NCBI GenBank assembly: GCA_905236315.1
Contig: CAJOPO010000217.1
Location: 1-5,805, forward strand
Length of the DNA: 5,805 nt
Source of the DNA: an uncultured Treponema sp.
Lineage (GTDB): Bacteria; Spirochaetota; Spirochaetia; Treponematales; Treponemataceae
Reading direction: 5' to 3'
Both the position numbers and the translations under genes were made by a program. Under the pieces are notes generated by a model, which ran no database searches, was not told the DNA's origin, and saw only the letters and a list, made by a program, of their open reading frames with translations. Position 1 is the first letter of the stretch; the number at the start of each line of letters is the position of its first letter. Shown piece by piece: positions 1 to 4,892 of this stretch.

Positions 1-2
1 AT

Positions 3-35
3 GTTGTAAGTCGCGCTATTATAGCGACTTGCAAC
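3..35. repeat. 12-bp stem hairpin, left-edge non-coding element
   Basis: Bases 3-14 (GTTGTAAGTCGC) pair with bases 24-35 (GCGACTTGCAAC). This gives a 12-bp stem with one G-T wobble and a 9-nt loop. The hairpin lies downstream of the sugar-binding protein gene and just beyond a second hairpin at 41-83. It has no T-run on either side, so it is not a classical intrinsic terminator. Its compact form and tandem placement suggest one unit of an interspersed palindromic repeat, but no second copy is present in the window to prove it. Confidence 0.7.
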
Positions 36-40
36 TCGCA

Positions 41-83
41 GGAACCTCGAAAAACTTTCTGAAAGGGAGTTTTTCGAGGTTCC
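41..83. repeat. 15-20-bp stem hairpin; possible end of the ABC operon
   Basis: Bases 41-55 (GGAACCTCGAAAAAC) are the exact reverse complement of 69-83. Pairing continues inward (56-60 with 64-68, including two G-T wobbles) to leave a 3-nt loop, so the hairpin is nearly 20 bp. On the minus strand it begins 25 nt after the stop codon of the binding-protein gene, the right place for transcription termination or mRNA 3'-end protection. The T-run is inside the stem rather than after it, so standard Rho-independent termination is uncertain. Together with the hairpin at 3-35 it fills almost all of the spacer. Confidence 0.75.
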
Positions 84-108
84 CATATGTTTTCCTAAGT
101 GGTTAAAC

Positions 109-1458
109 TTATTTAAACAAAGCCTTTACTTCTGCATTAGAATCCTTTAAAGCAGCTTCTACTTCTTTCTGACCTAAGAAGATTTCGTCAAATGTACGAG
201 TCATAATCTGACCAATCTTTACAGAATTATCCAAAATTGGATATAAGAATGTGCCATTATCTGCAACAGCTTCATCTGTAAATGCAGTTACGTCCCAATT
301 TTTACTGCTATATGTTTCAAGAGCCTTATCAACACCACTCTGAATTGCAGGGAATACAACGCCATAAGAACCAATAATCTCTTGAGATTCACGGCTTGCT
401 AAGAATTTTACCCACTGCCAAGCTTCTTCTTTATGTTTTGAACCAACCCAAATAGAATCGCCTAAGCCGTTAATCATACTCTTGCGTCCTGCTGTTCCTT
501 CAGGAAGACGTGCAAAACCTACATCGAATACGCCATTATTCTTATAAGTACCAATCATCCAAGAACCATCAAATACAAGGGCTGCTTTCTCTGAATTAAA
601 GATAGAAGCAGAACCATTAGATGTCTCTGTATAAGGAGCAGAGTAACCATCATCTTGCATTTTCTTCATCCATTTGATTGTGCTTATAAAACGTGGGTCA
701 TCATAATGATAGTTTGAATCATACAAACCGTCTGTATATGTCCAACCTGTAGAATATGCAAGACCAGAGAATTGAGCCTGTCCACGGTCATCACTATGAG
801 AAACAACAAGACCATACTGTGCTACATTATTCTTATCAAAAGCAGGGTCAAGTCCATTGCGTCCGTTTGCGTCTATAGATAAGCGTCTAATCATTGTTTC
901 AAAAGAGCCACCATCGTTGTAGTTCCATGTTAAATTATTTAGTTCTTCATGGCTTACACCAGCGGTGTCTGTTAAATGCTTATTGTAAACAATACAAATA
1001 GTATCCCAGTCCTTTGGTAAACCATAGGTCTTTCCGTCTTTAGTCTGCCAAAGTTTTTCTAGGTCATTCATATAGATAGAAGTGTCTACATTATCTCGTT
1101 TTATATAAGGAGCAAGGTCTTCTAGCTGTCCTTTTCCTGCAAAATCAAGATATTTTGCAAGGTGGTCTGTAAATACATCTCCTGCTGAACCACCAACCAT
1201 TTCAGTCTGAAGTCCTGTCCAGTAGTCATCCCAACCTAATTGAGCAATGTCAATTTTTATATTAGGATTTTTTTCCATAAAGGCTTTTGCAGCCGCTTGA
1301 TAAGCAGGAAGCTGGGCAGAATCCCATAACTGATAACGAATAGTTACAGTACCAGAGGACTTCTTTTCTGAAGAACCACCATTGCCACCACAGGAAACAC
1401 CTGTTAAAGCAGCAGCACAAATAAGCGCACCACCAATAAACGCTGTTGTTTTTTTCAT
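109..1458 (-). CDS. Sugar ABC transporter substrate-binding lipoprotein (SBP family 1, CUT1 type)
   Basis: This is a 449-aa extracellular solute-binding protein that would capture a sugar or oligosaccharide and deliver it to the two permeases encoded upstream. The N-terminus is a lipoprotein-type signal: basic KK at 2-3, a hydrophobic stretch at about 6-20, then Cys23 followed by a Gly/Ser/Lys-rich linker. The lipobox reads LTGVSC, with Leu at -5 and Gly at -3, which is looser than the usual LxxC. The mature part begins with the family pattern (about 38-75, RYQLWDSAQLPAYQ, then an FMEKNPNIKI segment). It also has YGLPKDWDT (145-153), FNSEKAALVFDGSW (287-300) and a W-x-W-VKFLASRESQE segment (347-360). 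The start at 1458 is fixed by a perfect AGGAGG. The gene is last in the operon, whereas binding proteins of this class are more often first. The substrate cannot be read from sequence, and no glycosidase or kinase is adjacent to hint at it. Confidence 0.93.
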   Translation of the reverse strand: MKKTTAFIGGALICAAALTGVSCGGNGGSSEKKSSGTVTIRYQLWDSAQLPAYQAAAKAFMEKNPNIKIDIAQLGWDDYWTGLQTEMVGGSAGDVFTDHLAKYLDFAGKGQLEDLAPYIKRDNVDTSIYMNDLEKLWQTKDGKTYGLPKDWDTICIVYNKHLTDTAGVSHEELNNLTWNYNDGGSFETMIRRLSIDANGRNGLDPAFDKNNVAQYGLVVSHSDDRGQAQFSGLAYSTGWTYTDGLYDSNYHYDDPRFISTIKWMKKMQDDGYSAPYTETSNGSASIFNSEKAALVFDGSWMIGTYKNNGVFDVGFARLPEGTAGRKSMINGLGDSIWVGSKHKEEAWQWVKFLASRESQEIIGSYGVVFPAIQSGVDKALETYSSKNWDVTAFTDEAVADNGTFLYPILDNSVKIGQIMTRTFDEIFLGQKEVEAALKDSNAEVKALFK

Positions 1459-1469
1459 ATATTTCTTAA

Positions 1470-1475
1470 CCTCCT
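1470..1475 (-). promoter_or_regulatory. Strong Shine-Dalgarno of the binding-protein gene
   Basis: The minus strand reads AGGAGG, a full match to the anti-Shine-Dalgarno, ending 11 nt before the ATG at 1458. It is the best ribosome site in the operon and fits the need for more binding protein than permease. Confidence 0.85.
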
Positions 1476-1503
1476 GAAATATACTTTTATAAAATTGCCA
1501 TAA

Positions 1504-1524
1504 TTAAGGCTAAAATACAATTTT
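1504..1524 (-). promoter_or_regulatory. 21-nt motif shared with the lacI promoter
   Basis: Read on the minus strand, this stretch between the second permease and the binding-protein gene matches plus-strand 3412-3432, in the lacI promoter, at 19 of 21 positions, including an unbroken TTTTAGCCTTAA. Both copies point towards the gene that follows. The copy here begins 5 nt past the permease stop codon. The remaining bases of this 70-bp spacer are AT-rich, and I could not place a convincing -35/-10 pair in them. Function is unknown; it could be a protein site or a relic of shared promoter ancestry. Confidence 0.4.
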
Positions 1525-1528
1525 TATA

Positions 1529-2425
1529 TCAACGGAAACCGCTAAACTGGATTGAATTAACAATCTTTTTTCCTAAGAAAGCATATATTATAAGAGCAGG
1601 CACTATAGCAAGCATTGTTCCTGCCATCATTCCGCTCCAGTCTGGCTGACCTTGTGGAGTTTGAGAGCGGAACACTCCTAATGCCACTGTAAGTGTTCTA
1701 AGTTCATCTTTTTTACCTACAATCAAAGGCCACATATAGTCATTCCAAGTATTTATGAAAATAGTAACTGCAAGTGTTATAAGAGCTGTCTGCATTAAAG
1801 GTAATATAATCATAAAAAATGTTTTATACTGACCTGCTCCATCCAAGTACGCAGCTTCTTCTATTTCTTTATTTATGCCCATAAAAAATTGTCTCATAAA
1901 AAACACGCTATAAGGGGTCATCAATAATGCTGGTAAAACCACCCCCCAATAGGTGTTAAGCAATTTTAAATCTCTTATCATAACATAGTTAGGTATCATC
2001 ATAACTACACCAGGCACCATCATTGCAGCAAGTATAAGCGCAAATATTTTATCTCTTCCTGGAAAATGCAAGCGAGCAAAAGCATAGGCTGCCATAGAGC
2101 TAAACAACACTTGAAAAACTGTTGTTAAAACTGCAATTATTAATGTATTGCGTAAGTTTATGATAAAGTTTACAGACTGTCCAGTTCCTCCTAATGCAAG
2201 GCTTTCTTCTGCACTTAACATTCCTAAAACACGTGCATAGTTTTTAAAAGTTAATTTAGAAGGTATTAATCTTGTTGATTCTGTAAATATTAAAGAATTA
2301 GGTGTAAAAGAAGTTCTAAGAACCCAAAAGAACGGAAACAGTGTTATAATAACCAACAAAACAATAACAACTGTAACTAATGCACGTCCTAAGGCACTTC
2401 CATTAGTCTTATTTAGCTTACTCAT
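1529..2425 (-). CDS. Sugar ABC transporter permease, MalG/UgpE type
   Basis: This is a 298-aa inner-membrane permease, the second of the heterodimeric pair that forms the sugar channel. Hydrophobic segments lie at about 13-35, 92-115, 126-150, 158-178, 211-230 and 268-286, the six-helix pattern of the family. The cytoplasmic EAA loop that docks the ATPase is at 190-209 (EAAYLDGAGQ, ending ILP). The N-terminal pattern of a long periplasmic loop with a KNYARVL-type segment (61-67) is typical of MalG-like subunits. An in-frame ATG 11 codons upstream would overlap the first permease gene by 23 bp. The start at 2425 is preferred because AGGGAG lies 6 nt before it and it begins 10 nt after the upstream stop. 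The two permeases are therefore tightly spaced, probably translationally coupled, and do not overlap. Confidence 0.93.
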   Translation of the reverse strand: MSKLNKTNGSALGRALVTVVIVLLVIITLFPFFWVLRTSFTPNSLIFTESTRLIPSKLTFKNYARVLGMLSAEESLALGGTGQSVNFIINLRNTLIIAVLTTVFQVLFSSMAAYAFARLHFPGRDKIFALILAAMMVPGVVMMIPNYVMIRDLKLLNTYWGVVLPALLMTPYSVFFMRQFFMGINKEIEEAAYLDGAGQYKTFFMIILPLMQTALITLAVTIFINTWNDYMWPLIVGKKDELRTLTVALGVFRSQTPQGQPDWSGMMAGTMLAIVPALIIYAFLGKKIVNSIQFSGFR

Positions 2426-2431
2426 AACACA

Positions 2432-2437
2432 CTCCCT
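2432..2437 (-). promoter_or_regulatory. Shine-Dalgarno that decides the MalG-type permease start
   Basis: The minus strand reads AGGGAG, overlapping the TAG stop of the upstream permease and lying 6 nt before the ATG at 2425. It selects this ATG (protein beginning MSKLNK) over the upstream in-frame ATG at 2458, which would overlap the preceding gene. Confidence 0.8.
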
Positions 2438-3320
2438 AGTTATCAGATTCATTACCATTCATAAGTTTCATCTGCAATGCACTTATACAAGCAAGTAAAG
2501 CAAATAGTACCATTGAAGCAGCAGAAGAATAGCCCATTTCATAGGCTTCAAAACCATTGCGGTAGATAAACATATATATTGTATAAGTAGCAGCAACAGG
2601 TCCACCCTTTGTAGTAACTGCTACAGTATCATAAATCTGGAACGAACCTATAACCGTAGTTATTATAACGAATACCATAACAGGTCTTATATATGGAAGA
2701 ATAACAGAAAAGAATTTCCTAACAGGTCCGCAACCGTCAATAACAGCAGCTTCTTCAATCTCTTTAGGAACACTCTGTAAACCTGCAAACACAAGCAAGG
2801 CTGTATAGCCCATATGTCGCCATATATTTATAATAGCAATAGAAAGGAGGGCTGTTTTTGTGTCTGTAAGCCAGTTTACTTTTGGTAAGCCTAGCTTTAT
2901 AAGCAAGGCATCTATAATACCAACTGGAGGGTCCATCATCCAAAGCCACAAAAGACCAACTACAACATTAGACATAATCCAAGGAGTTAAAAATACACCA
3001 CGCAAAAAGCCAGTTCCCTTAGATGCCCTATCCATAATCAAGGCAATAATCAAAGCTAAAACAGTTTGTAATGGAATATTAAGTAAAACATAACAAAAGG
3101 TTACTTTCATAGCCGTCCAGAAATCTTTATCTGTAAATAGACGAGCATAATTCTTTAAACCTATAAAATTTGCTTTAGTGAACAAATCCCAATCTGTCAA
3201 ACTATACCATAAACCGCGCACCGTAGGTAGTAAATAAAAGAAAGCAAAGCCTAACAAACATGGAAGCGCAAAACTAAAAGCGACTATATTTCGTTTAATA
3301 TTGTATTTGTTTGTCTTCAT
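2436..3320 (-). CDS. Sugar ABC transporter permease, MalF/UgpA type
   Basis: This is a 294-aa inner-membrane permease and the first gene of the importer operon. Hydrophobic helices fall at about 12-34, 73-95, 107-128, 156-180, 212-232 and 262-285. The early FALPCLLGFAFFYLLPTVRG segment and the NFIGLKNYARLF stretch (51-62) are characteristic of UgpA/LacF-like subunits. The EAA loop lies at 190-209 (EEAAVIDGCG, ending VILP). The short N-terminus matches UgpA-type proteins rather than the longer E. coli MalF. The ATG at 3320 is the only reasonable start: an in-frame TAA lies 8 codons upstream with no GTG or TTG between. No Shine-Dalgarno is visible before it. A promoter at 3328-3356 would place the transcription start almost at the ATG. 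The gene diverges from lacI, which is probably its regulator. Confidence 0.93.
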   Translation of the reverse strand: MKTNKYNIKRNIVAFSFALPCLLGFAFFYLLPTVRGLWYSLTDWDLFTKANFIGLKNYARLFTDKDFWTAMKVTFCYVLLNIPLQTVLALIIALIMDRASKGTGFLRGVFLTPWIMSNVVVGLLWLWMMDPPVGIIDALLIKLGLPKVNWLTDTKTALLSIAIINIWRHMGYTALLVFAGLQSVPKEIEEAAVIDGCGPVRKFFSVILPYIRPVMVFVIITTVIGSFQIYDTVAVTTKGGPVAATYTIYMFIYRNGFEAYEMGYSSAASMVLFALLACISALQMKLMNGNESDN

Positions 3321-3325
3321 ACTTA

Positions 3326-3343
3326 AAAGTGTAACACCACTTT
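3326..3343. promoter_or_regulatory. Inverted repeat over the -10 region of the importer promoter
   Basis: AAAGTG (3326-3331) and CACTTT (3338-3343) form a 6-bp inverted repeat with a 6-nt spacer. It covers the -10 box and part of the promoter spacer of the importer operon. A protein bound here would block the polymerase. It does not resemble the central palindrome at 3374-3393, so if it is an operator it may be for a different factor. With arms this short, chance is possible. Confidence 0.35.
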
Positions 3344-3356
3344 ATTCACTTGTAAA
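3328..3356 (-). promoter_or_regulatory. Promoter of the ABC importer operon
   Basis: On the minus strand TTTACA (3356-3351) and TACACT (3333-3328) are separated by exactly 17 nt, a good sigma-70-type arrangement. Upstream T-runs on the plus strand at 3360-3367 and 3372-3377 would give A-tracts in an UP-element position. The predicted start point is at about 3320-3322, immediately before the permease ATG, so the mRNA would have almost no leader. This agrees with the missing Shine-Dalgarno. Confidence 0.6.
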
Positions 3357-3373
3357 GCATTTTTTTTCATATT

Positions 3374-3393
3374 TTTTGAAAATATTTTCAAAA
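3374..3393. promoter_or_regulatory. Perfect 20-bp palindrome, candidate LacI-family operator
   Basis: The sequence is a perfect palindrome with core TGAAAATATTTTCA (3377-3390), flanked by TTT and AAA. The core fits the GalR/CcpA-type operator pattern TGWAANCGNTNWCA at every position except the central CG, which is TA here. It sits near the middle of the 122-bp spacer between the divergent lacI and importer genes, 13 nt from the lacI -35 box and 17 nt from the importer -35 box. Its centre is about 60 bp upstream of both predicted start points. The neighbouring LacI-type regulator has the V-A recognition-helix residues known from GalR-like proteins that bind TG-AA half sites, so it is the natural candidate ligand. 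Confidence 0.6.
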
Positions 3394-3406
3394 TAACACT
3401 TTTTAA

Positions 3407-3435
3407 TTTACAAAATTATCTTTTAGCCTTAAAAT
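3407..3435 (+). promoter_or_regulatory. Promoter of the lacI-type regulator
   Basis: TTTACA (3407-3412) and TAAAAT (3430-3435) are spaced by 17 nt. The predicted transcription start is at about 3441-3443, at or beside the ATG at 3443. The mRNA would be leaderless or nearly so, and indeed there is no Shine-Dalgarno upstream of the ATG. The -35 hexamer and spacing are identical to those of the opposing importer promoter. Confidence 0.55.
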
Positions 3436-3442
3436 AATAAGC

Positions 3443-4444
3443 ATGACAATTACAGATATTGCAAAGGCAGCAAATGTTTCTGTTGCTACAGTTTCAAGAT
3501 TTTTTAATAATGGCCCCATAAAAGAAGAAACAAAGAAAAAGCTAGAAAAAGTCATATTAGATTTAAATTACGTTCCAGAATCATTTACGCATGAAATAGT
3601 TAATTCTCAAAACACTGCTATTGCTGTAATAACGCATAGTGCAACAAATAATTTTTCTACAGAGTTCATAGAAGAAACAATGAACCGTTATAATGAAAGA
3701 AACATTGTTTGTTACACAGGATATAGTACAAATGCACAAACAGAATATAGATATATAATGGATATAATTTCACGAAAGGTGAGCGGTATAATTCTATACG
3801 AACCAGCAGAGGGATATGCTCAGATTGAACTATATAACAGACTCTATCAGCGTATGCCCTTAGTTGTGGTACATTCTTTTCCTGCAAATTTTGAATGTAA
3901 TTCAATTACGGTAGACCAAGAAAAAGGAATGAAAGACGCTATGCAATTTTTACTAAATACAGGTCATAGGCGCATAGCATACATAAGCGGGATTGGGGGC
4001 TATTCATTTATTTTAAAAGAGCAAATATGGAGAAAAATGCTTACAGAAGCAGGTTTTGCCCCTCCCGAACAAGACTTCATAAAAGTGGAAAATGCAGATA
4101 ATGAATCAGGCATAGAAAATGCTCATAAAGCAGTAAGACAGTATATACAAGAGGGAAATCGTCCCACAGCTATTTTTACAGCAAATGATATTATAGCAAT
4201 GGGAACAATAGAGGCTCTAAGACAAGAAAACATCTCTATTCCACAAGACATTTCTATTATGAGCCATGACAATACAGTTTTTGCTTCTACACTAGGTTTA
4301 ACAAGCGTTGATATGAAAATAAGGAGTGTAGCCATAGCTGCAATGGATTTACTAGACTATGCTATAAGTGGCAATGACACTACCCCACGCCATATCTCCA
4401 TAACACCTAGTATAGTGCAAAGAACTTCTTGCAAGGCTATTTAG
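3443..4444 (+). CDS. LacI/GalR-family transcriptional regulator
   Basis: This is a 333-aa DNA-binding regulator of usual family length. The N-terminal helix-turn-helix (3-22) is canonical: ITDIAKAANVSVATVSRFF, with V14-A15 at the specificity positions. The hinge segment (45-56, after LNYVP) reads ESFTHEIVNSQN. Aligned with PurR, whose hinge has ARSL, this region has THEI, so the conserved minor-groove Leu is Ile52 and the preceding Ala and Arg are Thr49 and His50. The periplasmic-binding-protein-like effector domain follows from about 58, with ITVDQEKGMKDAMQFLLNTGHRRIAYISG (155-183), PTAIFTANDIIAMG (241-254) and ISIMSHDNTVFASTLGLTSV (270-289). It is divergent from the sugar importer, and the spacer holds an operator-like palindrome, so it probably controls the importer and itself in response to the transported sugar or a derivative. 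That role is inferred. No Shine-Dalgarno precedes the ATG; alternative in-frame starts are absent nearby. Confidence 0.93.
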   Translation: MTITDIAKAANVSVATVSRFFNNGPIKEETKKKLEKVILDLNYVPESFTHEIVNSQNTAIAVITHSATNNFSTEFIEETMNRYNERNIVCYTGYSTNAQTEYRYIMDIISRKVSGIILYEPAEGYAQIELYNRLYQRMPLVVVHSFPANFECNSITVDQEKGMKDAMQFLLNTGHRRIAYISGIGGYSFILKEQIWRKMLTEAGFAPPEQDFIKVENADNESGIENAHKAVRQYIQEGNRPTAIFTANDIIAMGTIEALRQENISIPQDISIMSHDNTVFASTLGLTSVDMKIRSVAIAAMDLLDYAISGNDTTPRHISITPSIVQRTSCKAI

Positions 4445-4447
4445 GTG

Positions 4448-4463
4448 CACGGAAATCAGTTTT
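4448..4463 (+). repeat. 16-bp repeat, copy 1 (in the lacI terminator)
   Basis: CACGGAAATCAGTTTT occurs here and again, identically and in the same orientation, at 5651-5666. Here it forms the left arm of the imperfect inverted repeat after lacI. An exact 16-mer match between two spacers of a 5.8-kb window is unlikely by chance, so a family of related non-coding elements is the simplest reading. Confidence 0.6.
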
Positions 4464-4511
4464 TAACGTACACGTATGAAATACACTGTAAAACTCACTT
4501 TCCGTTTTTTT
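4449..4511 (+). terminator. Terminator-like inverted repeat after lacI
   Basis: ACGGAAA (4449-4455) pairs with TTTCCGT (4499-4505). After a small internal loop, AGTTTT (4458-4463) pairs with AAAACT (4490-4495). The outer right arm runs directly into seven Ts (4505-4511). The stem begins 5 nt after the lacI stop codon and ends before the thioredoxin promoter, so it should separate the two plus-strand units. The long apical part contains smaller pairings (for example GTAT/ATAC at 4474-4484). The loop is longer than in a textbook terminator, so efficiency is uncertain. Confidence 0.55.
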
Positions 4512-4522
4512 CATTTATATAC

Positions 4523-4551
4523 TTGTCATTTTATGATAAATGTAGTATATT
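4523..4551 (+). promoter_or_regulatory. Promoter of the thioredoxin-DTW operon
   Basis: TTGTCA (4523-4528) and TATATT (4546-4551) are 17 nt apart, a near-consensus sigma-70-type promoter. The start point would be at about 4558, giving a leader of about 22 nt that contains the GGAGG ribosome site. It makes thioredoxin independent of lacI. Confidence 0.7.
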
Positions 4552-4569
4552 AATTGCATACAATTTAAT

Positions 4570-4574
4570 GGAGG
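4570..4574 (+). promoter_or_regulatory. Shine-Dalgarno that decides the thioredoxin start
   Basis: GGAGG ends 5 nt before the ATG at 4580. It rules out the upstream GTG at 4445, which would add 45 residues with no thioredoxin homology and lie before the promoter, and also the ATG at 4568, which overlaps the ribosome site itself. Confidence 0.8.
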
Positions 4575-4579
4575 CTTAT

Positions 4580-4891
4580 ATGGCAGCAATACAACTAAAC
4601 GAAAATACATTTGATGAAGAAGTCTTAAAAAGCGATAAACCAGTTCTTGTAGACTTTTGGGCACCATGGTGTGGTCCTTGCAAAATGATGGTACCTATTG
4701 TTGAGCAGCTTGCAGATAAAGTGCCAAATGTAAAATTTTGCAAAGTTAATGTAGATGAAAATCAAGACCTTGCACAAAAATATGATGTTATGAGCATTCC
4801 AAATTTTAAGTTATTCAAAAATGGGCAACTTGTAGGAGAAGAAGTAGGAGCGATAGGTGAAGAAGGACTCCTAAAACTTATACAAGGATAA
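4580..4891 (+). CDS. trxA: Thioredoxin
   Basis: This is a 103-aa cytoplasmic thiol-disulfide reductant, close to the 105-110 aa usual for bacterial thioredoxins. The active site is WCGPC (30-34) in the conserved DFWAPWCGPCKMM setting. The buried Asp that tunes the active-site Cys is D25. The cis-proline loop is SIPN (72-75), with Pro74 followed by Asn where Thr is more usual. The FKNG turn (79-82) and a closing Gly-containing helix are present. One further Cys (C54) lies outside the active site. The start is set by GGAGG five bases upstream and by a promoter that begins transcription at about 4558. The gene is followed after one base by the DTW-domain gene, so the two are almost certainly co-transcribed. 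Thioredoxin reductase is not in the window. Confidence 0.96.
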   Translation: MAAIQLNENTFDEEVLKSDKPVLVDFWAPWCGPCKMMVPIVEQLADKVPNVKFCKVNVDENQDLAQKYDVMSIPNFKLFKNGQLVGEEVGAIGEEGLLKLIQG

Positions 4892-4892
4892 T

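Noticed and set aside
1459..1528. A dedicated internal promoter for the binding-protein gene.
   Set aside because: TATAAA- and TATATT-like hexamers exist on the minus strand, but none has a credible -35 at 16-18 nt. I kept only the shared motif as an observation.
2426..2458. Upstream ATG for the second permease, giving a 23-bp overlap with the first permease.
   Set aside because: The ATG at 2425 has AGGGAG 6 nt upstream and starts the usual short permease N-terminus; the 11 added residues have no family similarity.
2764..2949. Minus-strand, plus-strand and other alternative-frame ORFs inside the permease, lacI and DTW genes (for example 2860-3093, 3666-3905, 4123-4335, 5051-5347).
   Set aside because: They are shadows of well-supported genes in other frames, with no ribosome sites or recognisable domains.
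4445..4579. A 45-residue N-terminal extension of thioredoxin from the GTG at 4445.
   Set aside because: The region contains the lacI terminator and the thioredoxin promoter, whose start point is at about 4558. The GGAGG before 4580 fits the normal thioredoxin length.
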